Positions 49,426 to 58,454 of a stretch of 64,000 bases of DNA are shown one piece after another (the first letter of the stretch is position 1; each line of letters begins with the position of its first letter). This DNA comes from Chitinophaga sp. HK235 (lineage in GTDB: Bacteria; Bacteroidota; Bacteroidia; Chitinophagales; Chitinophagaceae): contig NZ_CP073766.1 in the NCBI RefSeq assembly GCF_018255755.1, positions 1,612,001 through 1,676,000 on the forward strand. Direction: 5' to 3'. Position numbers and translations under genes: made by a program. The notes below the pieces were generated by a model that was not told where the DNA came from, ran no database searches, and saw nothing but the letters and a program-made list of their open reading frames with translations.

Positions 49426-49932
49426 ATGGAAATAGTAAACAGCCACAGCACAGACATAGACGCCATTTTTCACCTTTATGATGAGGGCACCAAGTTCCAG
49501 GCATCCCGCTTTATCCGGGTATGGCAAGGTTTTGACAGGGAGATGGTAGAAAAGGAGATCGCGGAAAACAGACAATGGAAACTGGTGGTGGACGGCCGGA
49601 TCGTATGTGTGTTTGCCACCACTTTTAATGATCCGTTGATATGGGGAGAGAAAGACGAAGAGCCCTCGTTGTACATACATCGTATTGCTACCCATCCGGA
49701 TTATCATGGACGCGGGTTTGTGAAACATATTGTAGAATGGGCCAAGGCATATGGGCGGCAGCATCAGCGTCAGTATCTGCGACTGGACACCGGCAGCGGC
49801 AATGAGCGGCTCAACAACTACTATGTCAGCTGCGGATTCACCTATATGGGTGTAAGAGCGATCCCTGATCCGGAGGGCTTGCCGGCGCATTACCGGAATG
49901 GAGGCTTCAGTATTTTTGAAATCAAACTGTAA
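49426..49932 (+). CDS. GNAT-family N-acetyltransferase
   Basis: This 168-residue acetyltransferase has the GNAT fold. The acetyl-CoA binding motif A is IHRIATHPDYHGRGFVKHIV (pattern R/Q-x-x-G-x-G/A as YHGRGF, about residues 95-100). The beta bulge strand LRLDTGSGNERLNNYYVSCGF follows. The acceptor is unknown. Its gene is divergent from a MocR-type regulator, which probably controls it, and is followed 18 bp later by an alpha/beta hydrolase gene on the same strand. Confidence 0.9.
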   Translation: MEIVNSHSTDIDAIFHLYDEGTKFQASRFIRVWQGFDREMVEKEIAENRQWKLVVDGRIVCVFATTFNDPLIWGEKDEEPSLYIHRIATHPDYHGRGFVKHIVEWAKAYGRQHQRQYLRLDTGSGNERLNNYYVSCGFTYMGVRAIPDPEGLPAHYRNGGFSIFEIKL

Positions 49933-49950
49933 CAGTTATCTTTCCGCTAT

Positions 49951-51309
49951 ATGAAAACTTACTATCTACCTTTACTGGCAGCCTTCCTTAGCAGCTGGCT
50001 GCCATCCGGCCGGGCCCAGGCTCAGGAAGCCGACAGCCTCTCCTTTTGCAAAAGCGGTGCTTATGCCATGAGTGACGGCAGCCAACTGATCATCTCTCCC
50101 TCCTATCTGCCGGACCTCCGCTACCGCCGTACAGACGGCACTTGCGGCAGACTGTTCCGACAACCGGACAGCAGCTATCAGTCCGGGCCGGGATGGGCCA
50201 ACCCGAAAAATCCGGACGTTTTTGCCCGCTTCGGCAATTGCGCTGACGGAACAATCACCCTGCGGGAAAAGGATAAAACCACTACCGGAAAACGTATATC
50301 CTTCCCGGTTATACCCTTACATGTCACCAGCCGCGAAGTAACCCTTTACGGAGAGCTGCACCTGCCTCCCAACAATAAGCCTCGTGCCGTGCTGGTATTA
50401 CATTTCGGCTCAGGAGGGGAATCGGCTGTATATTATAACTATCTGCAGCACCTGTTGCCTTTGAGCGACATTGCCGTACTGGTATATGATAAAAGAGGTA
50501 CCGGTAAGTCTACCGGCCGGCTGAGCGCCAACTTTGAGCTACTGGCCGCCGATATGGCGGAAGTTGTGAAGGCCGTACGGCAGTTGCCCGCTGTAAAAGG
50601 CCTCCCGGTGGGTCTGATGGGCGAAAGCCAGGGTGGTTGGATCGTTCCGCTCACCGCCTCCCTGACAAAAACCGATTTCCTCATTGCCAGCTACAGCCTG
50701 CTGATACCGCCCCGGGAAGAGAACAGGCAGGAAGTGCTGCACGATTTACACCAGCAGCATTATAGCAAAGAAGAGATCGCACAGGCCATGGAAGTGGTAA
50801 AAGCGACCGACCAGGTGGCCCGTACAAAATTCGCCGGCGGCCTGGAACAACTCGCAGCCCTGAAAGCCCGCTACAGTCAGGAGAAATGGTATAAGGACCT
50901 GAAAGGCGATTACACCGGCATCATTCTCAACTCCAGCAAGAAGCAGCTGGATTCCATCAAAACTATCTTCCCTGTGGACATCCCCCTGGACTACGATCCG
51001 CTGCCCGCCTTCCGAAAGGTAAACGTTCCGATGTTATGGGTTGTTGCCGGCCAGGACACCGAAGCCCCCAACGAAGCCACTATTGCTGCCCTCAAGAAAG
51101 ATCTGGTACAGCGTAAAAACATAGACCTCGTTATTTTCCCTCACGCAGACCATGGTATCATCGAAATGAAAGATACGCCGGAAGGCCCGGTGGCACTGGG
51201 CCGCCAGTCACCCGGTTATTTTGATTTGCTGAAAGACTGGATACTGACAAGGGAAATCCGCAAACAGTATGGCGAAGCCTTGCAGTTCACGCATTCTTCA
51301 AAACACTGA
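49951..51309 (+). CDS. Secreted alpha/beta hydrolase
   Basis: This 452-residue protein has a signal peptide ending GRAQAQ (about residue 25) and an N-terminal domain of about 115 residues. An alpha/beta-hydrolase domain of the serine aminopeptidase/dienelactone-hydrolase type follows. The nucleophile elbow is GESQGGW (about 225-231), the oxyanion region is HFGSGGES, and the catalytic His is in PHADHGIIE. It is probably periplasmic with esterase or peptidase activity. It is likely co-transcribed with the GNAT gene. Substrate unknown. Confidence 0.85.
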   Translation: MKTYYLPLLAAFLSSWLPSGRAQAQEADSLSFCKSGAYAMSDGSQLIISPSYLPDLRYRRTDGTCGRLFRQPDSSYQSGPGWANPKNPDVFARFGNCADGTITLREKDKTTTGKRISFPVIPLHVTSREVTLYGELHLPPNNKPRAVLVLHFGSGGESAVYYNYLQHLLPLSDIAVLVYDKRGTGKSTGRLSANFELLAADMAEVVKAVRQLPAVKGLPVGLMGESQGGWIVPLTASLTKTDFLIASYSLLIPPREENRQEVLHDLHQQHYSKEEIAQAMEVVKATDQVARTKFAGGLEQLAALKARYSQEKWYKDLKGDYTGIILNSSKKQLDSIKTIFPVDIPLDYDPLPAFRKVNVPMLWVVAGQDTEAPNEATIAALKKDLVQRKNIDLVIFPHADHGIIEMKDTPEGPVALGRQSPGYFDLLKDWILTREIRKQYGEALQFTHSSKH

Positions 51310-51409
51310 TTTTCAGTTTTTTGAAGAAATTTCAAAAATTTTGTCCAAAACCTGTCTTATTCTGTTGCAACTAGTTGTTATCTGGATATAACCTTTTAAT
51401 TTTAAAGCC

Positions 51410-51748
51410 ATGAAGAATTTTTTGTTTTTATTCAGAAATGATACTAATCTGCCAAAACGTTCACCGGAAGAAATGCAGGCCACTACCAAATTATGGATGG
51501 ACTGGATTGGCAGTATCGCTGCACAGAACAAGCTGGCAGACCGTGGAAACCGACTGGAACCAAATGGTAAAGTATTAAGACCAGGTAACGTCGTAACAGA
51601 TGGTCCTTATACAGAGATCAAGGAAGCCCTGGGTGGTTATACCATGGTGAAAGCCGCTTCCATGGAAGAAGCTATGGAACTCGCCAGCGGATGCCCTATC
51701 CTGCAACTGGGCGGTAATGTGGAAGTAAGAGAAATCAGTATTTTATAA
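51410..51748 (+). CDS. YCII/DGPF-domain protein
   Basis: This 112-residue protein of the YciI-related superfamily carries the DGPF-type signature as VTDGPYTEIKEALGGYTMVKA (residues 62-82) and ends with the conserved NVEVREI strand. It starts FLFLFRNDTNLPKRSPEEM, as is usual for this group. DGPF proteins are typically encoded next to ECF sigma factors of the ECF42 type, as here, but their biochemical role is not established. A strong terminator separates it from the sigma gene. Confidence 0.9.
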   Translation: MKNFLFLFRNDTNLPKRSPEEMQATTKLWMDWIGSIAAQNKLADRGNRLEPNGKVLRPGNVVTDGPYTEIKEALGGYTMVKAASMEEAMELASGCPILQLGGNVEVREISIL

Positions 51749-51767
51749 TCATCTGCTTAAAATCAAC

Positions 51768-51805
51768 AAGCCTATGTAATATTGCAGTATTACATAGGCT
51801 TTTTT
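51768..51805 (+). terminator. Terminator directly before the sigma-factor start
   Basis: AAGCCTATGTAATA (51768-51781) pairs perfectly with TATTACATAGGCTT (51788-51801), followed by TTTT. The T-run ends only 3 bp before the sigma-factor ATG at 51809. Confidence 0.85.
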
Positions 51806-51808
51806 GTT

Positions 51809-53044
51809 ATGGAAGAAAAAGAACTGCTCCCCCATCTGTTCAGGACGGAATACAGTAAGATCACCGCTGTATTGTGCAAACTGCTGGGATTTGAACATCT
51901 GGATATTGCCGAGGATATTGCCAGTGACACTTTTTTGTCTGCCTCCGAAACCTGGGGTATTAAGGGTTTGCCGGAAAATCCGGCTGCATGGCTGTACACG
52001 GTTGCCAAAAACAAGGCAAAGAACCATCTGAAACATCAGGCGGTATTTCAGGAGAAGGTAGCAGTACAATTAAACCGGGCCGCCACCAGCGAAGTACCAG
52101 ACATAGATCTGTCTGCCCAGAACATCAAAGACAGCCAGCTTCAGATGATGTTTGCCGTATGCCACCCGGCTATTTCGGTAGAGTCGCAGATAGGGATGGC
52201 CCTGCGTGTATTGTGTGGTTTTGGTATCAATGAAATAGCAGACGCGTTTCTCACCAATAAAGATACTATCAACAAACGTCTATTGCGGGCTAAGGAGAAG
52301 CTAAGGGAAGAACAGATCAGCATTGCCTTTCCGGGTGAAGCAGAGATAGCCGGCCGGCTGGACGCTGTACTCAGGACCTTGTATCTGTTGTTTAACGAGG
52401 GATATTTTTCTGCCAGCCATGATCATTCACTTCGTAAAGAGCTTTGTCTGGAAGCCATGCGCCTCACTTTCCTGCTGACAGAAAATGAGAGCACCAATGC
52501 CCCTTCCGTGAATGCGCTGCTTTCCCTGATGAGCTTCCAGGCTTCACGCTTTGAAGCGCGGACCGATGCCAGCGGTGACACCGTTTTATATGACGACCAG
52601 GATACCAGCCTGTGGGATGATGATCTTATCCGGCAGGGAGAATACTTTCTGAACATGGCATCCAAAGGGAATACCCTTACCAAATACCACCTCGAAGCAG
52701 GCATTGCCTACTGGCATACCATCAAAGCAAACACTCCTCAGAAATGGGAAAATATTCTGCAACTCTATAATCATCTGTTGACAGTAGAGTACTCTCCTAT
52801 AGCCGCACTCAACAGGACCTACGCCCTCTCCCGTGCCAACAGCAAAGAGGCCGCCATTAAGGAAGCCCGCAAGCTGGAGCTGAATGATCATTACCAATAT
52901 CATCTGCTTCTGGGCGAATTATATGCGGGCATAGATAACAAGGTAGCCATTGCTTCTCTTGAGAAAGCCCTTACATTAAGCCATTCAGCTGCTGACAAAA
53001 AAGTAATCACCCATAAAATAGAACTGCTCAGGGAAACTGCGTGA
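51809..53044 (+). CDS. ECF sigma factor with DUF6596/TPR-like C-terminal extension
   Basis: This 411-residue sigma factor has sigma-70 region 2 (residues 10-75; FEHLDIAEDIASDTFLSASETW and WLYTVAKNKAKNHLKH) and region 4 (about 110-165; MALRVLCGFGINEIADAFLTNKDTINKRLLRAKEKL). A long helical C-terminal extension contains the DUF6596 hallmark LYLLFNEGYFSAS. This layout with a neighbouring DGPF protein fits the ECF42 group, which lacks an anti-sigma factor and is thought to be controlled through the extension. ATG 51809 is chosen; the TTG at 51782 lies inside the terminator. The end overlaps the convergent gene by 17 bp. Confidence 0.9.
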   Translation: MEEKELLPHLFRTEYSKITAVLCKLLGFEHLDIAEDIASDTFLSASETWGIKGLPENPAAWLYTVAKNKAKNHLKHQAVFQEKVAVQLNRAATSEVPDIDLSAQNIKDSQLQMMFAVCHPAISVESQIGMALRVLCGFGINEIADAFLTNKDTINKRLLRAKEKLREEQISIAFPGEAEIAGRLDAVLRTLYLLFNEGYFSASHDHSLRKELCLEAMRLTFLLTENESTNAPSVNALLSLMSFQASRFEARTDASGDTVLYDDQDTSLWDDDLIRQGEYFLNMASKGNTLTKYHLEAGIAYWHTIKANTPQKWENILQLYNHLLTVEYSPIAALNRTYALSRANSKEAAIKEARKLELNDHYQYHLLLGELYAGIDNKVAIASLEKALTLSHSAADKKVITHKIELLRETA

Positions 53045-53657
53045 CCTGTTGCACCACCATCGTATACAGTTTTTGTATCAGTTGCGCTCTATGTTGCTGA
53101 AAGGCTGCTTCATCAGCCTTCAGGATGGCGGCTGCCACCAACGGGAGTTGCAGGGTAGCAGTTATCTCTTCTGTAACAACAGCGGGGTAAAAACTACAGG
53201 CCACATCAAACCCTTCCCAGCCTTCAAAAGACAACCACTCGCTCACGACCATCAGGCAATATGGACAGGGATGCAGTTGTTGTTTCAGCTCATCCAGCGG
53301 TAACCAGTAGTTTCTTTTCAGCTGCGCTGCTTCTTCAATAGCCAGACAAATTTTGTCAAGGGCTGTTTCGTGATCGTTTTTGTATTTACGCAATATCCTT
53401 TCCGTTAGTGTAAAACGGGCTTCCTCTATGCCTGCCAATGTTTTGGCAATATCATACTGATGCTGTTCCAGCTGCTGCTGCACCAATTCCGGCGAAGCAT
53501 CCGTTTTGCCCAGGACAACAGCCTTTATTTCGGCCTTAAACAACGCCGCTGCAGCAGCCACGTCACCATTCGTTTTGCTAAGCAGCATCTGCGCATGCCG
53601 GATACCAACGGGAAAGTATGTACGTAGTTCGTCTATCTCCTGTTTTCTTTCCATCAT
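53028..53657 (-). CDS. Unknown protein with UBA-like N-terminal helices
   Basis: This 209-residue cytoplasmic protein is not recognised as a named family. Residues 8-45 (IDELRTYFPVGIRHAQMLLSKTNGDVAAAAALFKAE) resemble a UBA/TS-N-type three-helix bundle, and residues 56-80 could be a second copy (SPELVQQQLEQHQYDIAKTLAGI). The C-terminal half has CPYC (about 133-136) and aromatic-rich sequence. It converges with the sigma-factor gene with a 17-bp overlap of the ends. A metal-binding or redox role for CPYC is possible but unsupported. Confidence 0.55.
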   Translation of the reverse strand: MMERKQEIDELRTYFPVGIRHAQMLLSKTNGDVAAAAALFKAEIKAVVLGKTDASPELVQQQLEQHQYDIAKTLAGIEEARFTLTERILRKYKNDHETALDKICLAIEEAAQLKRNYWLPLDELKQQLHPCPYCLMVVSEWLSFEGWEGFDVACSFYPAVVTEEITATLQLPLVAAAILKADEAAFQQHRAQLIQKLYTMVVQQVTQFP

Positions 53658-53902
53658 ACTGCAAAATAAACAGAAAATATCCTTTTCCCTAAAACCATTG
53701 ACAGGTCTGCAACGGAAGGTTATCCCCTCTCCATCAAACTTCTTTGTTTTAAAAATATAATTCCTGACTCCCCACGATTCTCCGGATATCTGTCAGACAA
53801 CACCATCATCACCTCAATTTTTATCTTCCCATTCTGCAACACCCATCTTTACCGAAAGCCTTGTTGGTATTGAAAGTTATCCCTTTCTTCGCCGAAAAAA
53901 AC

Positions 53903-54562
53903 ATGCAGGACTTACTCTATATTAATGATGAAAATGATAACAGTTGCCTTGAATCCTTCCGGCATATCGCCGAAACACTGATGAACAGGCATCTTTTTAA
54001 AGTGAGGAATCAATACTACCGGATCGTGGATTGTGAGTTTTACTACAACAGCAGGCAACATAACGATCCCTACGCCTCAACACATGAACAGTCCGGCAGT
54101 TCCGGTGAATGGAACTTCCATGGCTCCGGAATGGACATCACCCTCAGCGGCCAGCATACTTTTGGTGGCATCATGATCCAGGGCATCGCTGCCGTAGCAA
54201 ACGGGCACGAAGTACCCTCCAAAGACAACGCTACCTCCGGCCCTTTAAAAGTATGTTCTGAAATTTTTCAGCATGTCGGCAGTGTATGGGCAGCTACTCC
54301 GTTACACTTCGGACTGGTACCGATAGAACAATCTATTGGCCGCGGAGCCATTGAGGCGGCTATATTTTCCGTTCCCCGGATAGGGCTGAATATCACAAAA
54401 GATAACCATGGTAATTTCAGTAAAAGACCGTACCGGTTTCTTACCTTTCTGCATCTTCCGCACAAGGAAGGAGAAAAAATAAGAAAATACCTGACACTGG
54501 AAGCAGACGAGGCTATCAGCCCGGTAGCTTACCAGGCGTATAATACGGGGAGGAAGTGGTGA
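53903..54562 (+). CDS. Conserved Bacteroidota protein of unknown function
   Basis: This 219-residue protein starts at ATG 53903 (MQDLLYINDEN); the upstream TTGs are unlikely. It has a conserved-looking core YYRIVDCEFYYNS ... HNDPYAS, followed by EWNFHGSGMDITLSG (about residues 80-95) with several His and acidic residues that could form a metal or nucleic-acid site. The order of strands recalls 3-methyladenine DNA glycosylase-type beta folds, but without a convincing signature. There is no signal peptide. It stands alone, convergent with the GH9 gene 14 bp away. Confidence 0.6.
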   Translation: MQDLLYINDENDNSCLESFRHIAETLMNRHLFKVRNQYYRIVDCEFYYNSRQHNDPYASTHEQSGSSGEWNFHGSGMDITLSGQHTFGGIMIQGIAAVANGHEVPSKDNATSGPLKVCSEIFQHVGSVWAATPLHFGLVPIEQSIGRGAIEAAIFSVPRIGLNITKDNHGNFSKRPYRFLTFLHLPHKEGEKIRKYLTLEADEAISPVAYQAYNTGRKW

Positions 54563-54576
54563 TGGATTGTATATTT

Positions 54577-57117
54577 CTACTTAAGCAATTCATTGATACC
54601 CACAAAACGATACCCTTTGTCTTTTAAGGACTGGATAAGAACATCGAGCTTGTTGTAGAATTTATCTGTGCGGGCAGGGTCGGTACCAATATGCATCAAC
54701 AGCATAAAACCATTGAGTCCTGCAGGTTGTGCAGCCTCATACTGCATGATGGAGTCATAGATCTGATCTGAAGTGCGATAACCTTTCATGGCAGGTGTGG
54801 TATAGTCTGCGTTGGAGCGTGTGCCGGGTGTGAAGTTCACCAGTTGCAGTCCTTCTTCCCGGGTCCATTCCGCGATGGTATCATTGTACCATTCGTAGGG
54901 CGGTAAAAAGTAGGGAGCTGCCGTCTTTTTAATGCCTAATGTTTCCATTCTGTGATAGTTGGCTGAAAGGTCCTGCTGAAAGGCTTTCCGGGATATCAGC
55001 AGGCTGTCGCGTTTTTGCCAGTCGCAGTAAAGCGGATGCTGATCAGAGTGCGGCCCGAGATAATGTCCATCGGCCTGCAGTTGTTTGATCAGCGGTTGAA
55101 AGGCCGGGTTACTATAAAATTTTCCTGTCAGAAAAAAAGCGGCGGGTACCTGATACTGTTGTAATACCCGTCGTATCACAGGTCCACCATCCGCAAACTC
55201 GTCACCAGTAAATACGAGTGTGAGCGTTTTGTGACTGGTGTTTCCGCGGATGATGGCACCATGAGCATAGGTACCGGCAGATGCGGAGGGTACCGCTGGT
55301 TTTGAGGGCGCAGCGGGCGTTTTAGCAGGAACGGCTTTATGTGCTTCGTTATCCATGGCAGCCAGCAGATAAACCAATGAAGCGGTACCGTCCATGGTAG
55401 GCTCATTGGTGCTGTAGTCGCCGAAGTCGTCATGATATACGGCCAGATCGCTCTGGAATTCAACGTAGGCATCGGGTTTGGACAGTTTAATGCCGATGAG
55501 GTTCTTGTAAATATTCGTATATACGGGACCGTCTACCAGGCCTCCATCAATCGGATAATGTCCCAGGTGCGTGAATGCAGAATGCGGATCTTCCGGTGTA
55601 TCACCCTGTGCAGGCAGGCCATACACCATGCTGGTACCCCATGGATTGCAACCAAACAGCCAATCGAAGTTGGCCTGTTCCAGTGCTTCAAATGCCTTAC
55701 TACCGGTGAGCTGCCGGTACCAGTAACACTGAATGGCAAATGAAGTGGTCAGGTTATTACTGCACCATATAAAAGGGATGTAACGATAAAAAGCGTTATT
55801 TTTTGCTTTCTGCCATACTTTTTCTATGCCCGTTTTATAATATCCGGTAATGGTTTGTTTGTCTTTGTTACTGAGTTGTTTGGCCAATTCATAATGTCCG
55901 AGGTTGATGAAAGGGTACCACTGATAATGATGGGCGGTATCCGATCCCAGCCAGGGTGTAATTTTCTCCTGTTCGGCGTAGGCGAGCGCCTGTTGCCGGT
56001 ATACATCCTTTTTACCGATATGATATAACGAAGCCGCGGCCAGTTCCATATCATCGACCCAGTTATCTTCCGCATAGATATAGGGAGAGAGCACAGAAGC
56101 CGTCTGGCAGACACCGGGCTGTTTCAGTCCCATAGCATAAGCTGTAACAGCTTTCTGTTGCAGGATGCCAGCATAAGCAGCATCCTTATTACGGAGCAGC
56201 TGGTATCCGAGTGCAAAAGCACTGGCAAACTTACCTGCAGTAGACGCCACGCCGGTGGTTTTGTTCATGAATTTACCCCTGACCTGTGGTTGACCGGAGC
56301 AGAAATATACCGGCCGCTCAAACCCTCTGCCATAAAAGTCATCTTCTTTAGGCAGGCGCATGCCGTGGTGGTCGCGGTCGTCGGCGATCTGGTTAAACAT
56401 CCAGGTATCACGCGGATGCATTTTCAGCAGCCAGTCGAGCCCCCAGCGGGCTTCATCAAGTACATCAGCTACCTGGTTGCTGCCCTCCAGCCCGTTGGCC
56501 GCATAGTGATCACCAAATACCTGCGGGAAATCACGATACGCTGCCAGCAAATGATAGGTAGCATTGGCTGACGTAGTGGAATATTGCAGATAGTCACTGG
56601 CATCATGCCAGCCACCAGCCACATCGAGATGCGTACTGTCAGACATAGGGCCATACAACGTATAGCCGTCATGGGTATGACAGGAATCTTTCAGGAAAGG
56701 ATTAAACCAGCTACGTTGCTGACGCATATAACGCAGCACAAAGTCTGCTGTGCCGGCATAAACGTTGCCGGCTATACGAAAATAAGGCGACTTCGCCTCC
56801 CCCGCTTTCAGATAATAAGTCCCGGAGCGTTTCCAGGTGCTGAAATCCAGCCGGGCCGTCTGGTTAAACGGGCCATAATGTCCGAATGCCTTGCCTGTCC
56901 CCGCGGAAAACACTACGCTGCCACTGGCAGAATCCACCAGCTGGAAAGCAGACGGCACCACCGTTCCTTTACTACCCCATACAGCCACTTTAATGCCCCC
57001 GGGGAGGTAACCGAGCTGGTTAATCCTGATCCAGGAGCTGGTAGCCGCAAAAGCATTTGTTGTAGCGAGTCCGGCCAGCGCAAGGGCGCACATTATATTT
57101 TTCAGCTTGTATTTCAT
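54577..57117 (-). CDS. GH9 glycoside hydrolase fused to a polysaccharide deacetylase
   Basis: This 846-residue secreted enzyme has a signal peptide (1-24) and an N-terminal CelD-type Ig-like domain (25-115, IRINQLGYLPGG). The GH9 catalytic domain (120-590) has the base Asp in GGWHDASDY (168-176) and the acid Glu572 in STNEPTMDG. An Ala/Pro/Lys-rich linker (594-615) leads to a NodB-type deacetylase domain (620-846), with Asp639 in FTGDEFADG and metal His690/His694 in HSDQH. GH9 includes cellulases and exo-glucosaminidases. With NagA and SusCD beside it, action on chitin- or chitosan-type oligomers, deacetylation then cleavage, is plausible. Cellulose or glucomannan remain alternatives. Confidence 0.88.
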   Translation of the reverse strand: MKYKLKNIMCALALAGLATTNAFAATSSWIRINQLGYLPGGIKVAVWGSKGTVVPSAFQLVDSASGSVVFSAGTGKAFGHYGPFNQTARLDFSTWKRSGTYYLKAGEAKSPYFRIAGNVYAGTADFVLRYMRQQRSWFNPFLKDSCHTHDGYTLYGPMSDSTHLDVAGGWHDASDYLQYSTTSANATYHLLAAYRDFPQVFGDHYAANGLEGSNQVADVLDEARWGLDWLLKMHPRDTWMFNQIADDRDHHGMRLPKEDDFYGRGFERPVYFCSGQPQVRGKFMNKTTGVASTAGKFASAFALGYQLLRNKDAAYAGILQQKAVTAYAMGLKQPGVCQTASVLSPYIYAEDNWVDDMELAAASLYHIGKKDVYRQQALAYAEQEKITPWLGSDTAHHYQWYPFINLGHYELAKQLSNKDKQTITGYYKTGIEKVWQKAKNNAFYRYIPFIWCSNNLTTSFAIQCYWYRQLTGSKAFEALEQANFDWLFGCNPWGTSMVYGLPAQGDTPEDPHSAFTHLGHYPIDGGLVDGPVYTNIYKNLIGIKLSKPDAYVEFQSDLAVYHDDFGDYSTNEPTMDGTASLVYLLAAMDNEAHKAVPAKTPAAPSKPAVPSASAGTYAHGAIIRGNTSHKTLTLVFTGDEFADGGPVIRRVLQQYQVPAAFFLTGKFYSNPAFQPLIKQLQADGHYLGPHSDQHPLYCDWQKRDSLLISRKAFQQDLSANYHRMETLGIKKTAAPYFLPPYEWYNDTIAEWTREEGLQLVNFTPGTRSNADYTTPAMKGYRTSDQIYDSIMQYEAAQPAGLNGFMLLMHIGTDPARTDKFYNKLDVLIQSLKDKGYRFVGINELLK

Positions 57118-57134
57118 TATTCTAAATTACGAAT

Positions 57135-57157
57135 CCCAGGACTAAAGTCCTGGGCTA
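57135..57157. repeat. Dispersed palindromic repeat, copy 2
   Basis: CCCAGGAC-TAAA-GTCCTGGG followed by CTA is identical over 23 bp to 35254-35276. Here it lies just upstream of the GH9 gene rather than downstream of a gene, so it is not simply a terminator of one operon. Confidence 0.7.
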
Positions 57158-57264
57158 AAATTGTTGAATGATGCGGCGGGGGTTTATGGATAGTTAGTCA
57201 TTTTTTTTGCAGTATTCTTTCATTGTGGATCTAGTATTGTTGCGCTTTTTCTTTTTTTCTCTTA

Positions 57265-57330
57265 TTGCTTTTATTGCTTTTATTGTTTTTGTTGCTTTTG
57301 TTGCTTTTGTTGCTTTTGTTGTTCTTATTG
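57265..57330. repeat. 9-bp microsatellite-like repeat between nagA and GH9 genes
   Basis: Repeats of TTGCTTTTA and then TTGCTTTTG run in tandem for about 65 bp, within the 224-bp gap between the nagA stop and the GH9 start. The purine/pyrimidine bias is strong. Copy number could vary by slippage. Confidence 0.7.
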
Positions 57331-57341
57331 GAGCGGGCCTC

Positions 57342-58445
57342 TTATTGCAACTCTCCTGATATGTATACCCGGACGGCCTTGTACTGGCGGTTGAAGACAA
57401 GGATGTCTGCACGGCAGCCAGGTTCTATACGGCCGCGGTCTTTGAGGCCCATCAGGGTGGCCGGGTAGAGGGTGGCCATACGCAATGCTTCATCCAGTGG
57501 TATATCTGCATGCTCCACACAACGTTTTACTGCTCCCAGAAGCGTGAGCCGTGAGCCGGACAGCGTGCCGTCGGGCAGGGTGAAGCGGTCTTCCTGGGCC
57601 ACATGCTGGTAGTCGCCTTCACGATTGGTTTCTACAGCATCGGTAATCAGGAAGAGGCGGTGGCCCAACATTTTTTTACCGATGATGAGTGCGCTATCAT
57701 CCACATGAATATTATCGGCGATGATGCTGGCATATACACCGGCATTACAGAAGGTAGCACCAGGCAGGCCGGTATCACGGTGATGCAGTGAGGACATGGC
57801 ATTAAACAGATGTGTTACTGCCTTAACACCATTCATAAAACCCGCGGAGGCCTCTTCGAAAGTGGCGTTACTATGTCCGGCAGACACCACCACGCCCTGT
57901 GCATGCAGGTAACGAATGATAGCCGGATCACACATCTCAGGTGCCAGCGTGATCATCTTCACCACTCCCCTTGCCGCGGCCAGCAAGTCTTCTACCTCCT
58001 GCATTTCGGGACGTTTGATGTATGCCTGGATATGGGCGCCCTTTTTTACCGGGTTGATATAAGGACCTTCCAGATGCATGCCCAATACAGCGGGATGAGG
58101 GTTTTCCTGTACTATCGAAATACATTGCTTGAACAGGTCAATGCTGTTGGTGGCCAACGTAAGCAGGAAACCTGTAGTGCCATTTTTCACTAGTGCACGC
58201 GTCATCGCCTGCAGCGCTGCTACAGATGGTTGGCTGGAAAACAGGTAACCACCACCACCATATATCTGCAGGTCCAGCAGGCCCGGCGCAATGAACTGCC
58301 CTCCACAGTCGATGATGGCCGCATGGGCAGGCACTTCACCAGGATTTACCAGCGCCAGTACCTGCCCATGTTCCAGTAATAATGTTTTTCCGGTCAACAC
58401 CTGTGTGCCGGTAAAAATGGTTCCGTTAGTGAAAGCAGTGAGCAT
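57342..58445 (-). CDS. nagA: N-acetylglucosamine-6-phosphate deacetylase
   Basis: This 367-residue amidohydrolase removes acetate from GlcNAc-6-phosphate in the cytoplasm, feeding glucosamine-6-P to NagB. Diagnostic segments are the metal/substrate motif HLEGPYINPVKKGAH, SAGHSNATFEEA, THLFNAMSSLHHR and the catalytic Asp in LITDAVE. Length is normal for the family. It lies 10 bp downstream of susD on the same strand. Its presence in the operon is the best evidence that the locus handles N-acetylglucosamine-containing glycans. Confidence 0.95.
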   Translation of the reverse strand: MLTAFTNGTIFTGTQVLTGKTLLLEHGQVLALVNPGEVPAHAAIIDCGGQFIAPGLLDLQIYGGGGYLFSSQPSVAALQAMTRALVKNGTTGFLLTLATNSIDLFKQCISIVQENPHPAVLGMHLEGPYINPVKKGAHIQAYIKRPEMQEVEDLLAAARGVVKMITLAPEMCDPAIIRYLHAQGVVVSAGHSNATFEEASAGFMNGVKAVTHLFNAMSSLHHRDTGLPGATFCNAGVYASIIADNIHVDDSALIIGKKMLGHRLFLITDAVETNREGDYQHVAQEDRFTLPDGTLSGSRLTLLGAVKRCVEHADIPLDEALRMATLYPATLMGLKDRGRIEPGCRADILVFNRQYKAVRVYISGELQ

Positions 58446-58454
58446 AAGTCTATT

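Noticed and set aside
57194..57412. Minus-strand frame of 72 codons with ATKATKATK repeats
   Set aside because: It is simply the translation of the 9-bp microsatellite and overlaps the end of nagA.
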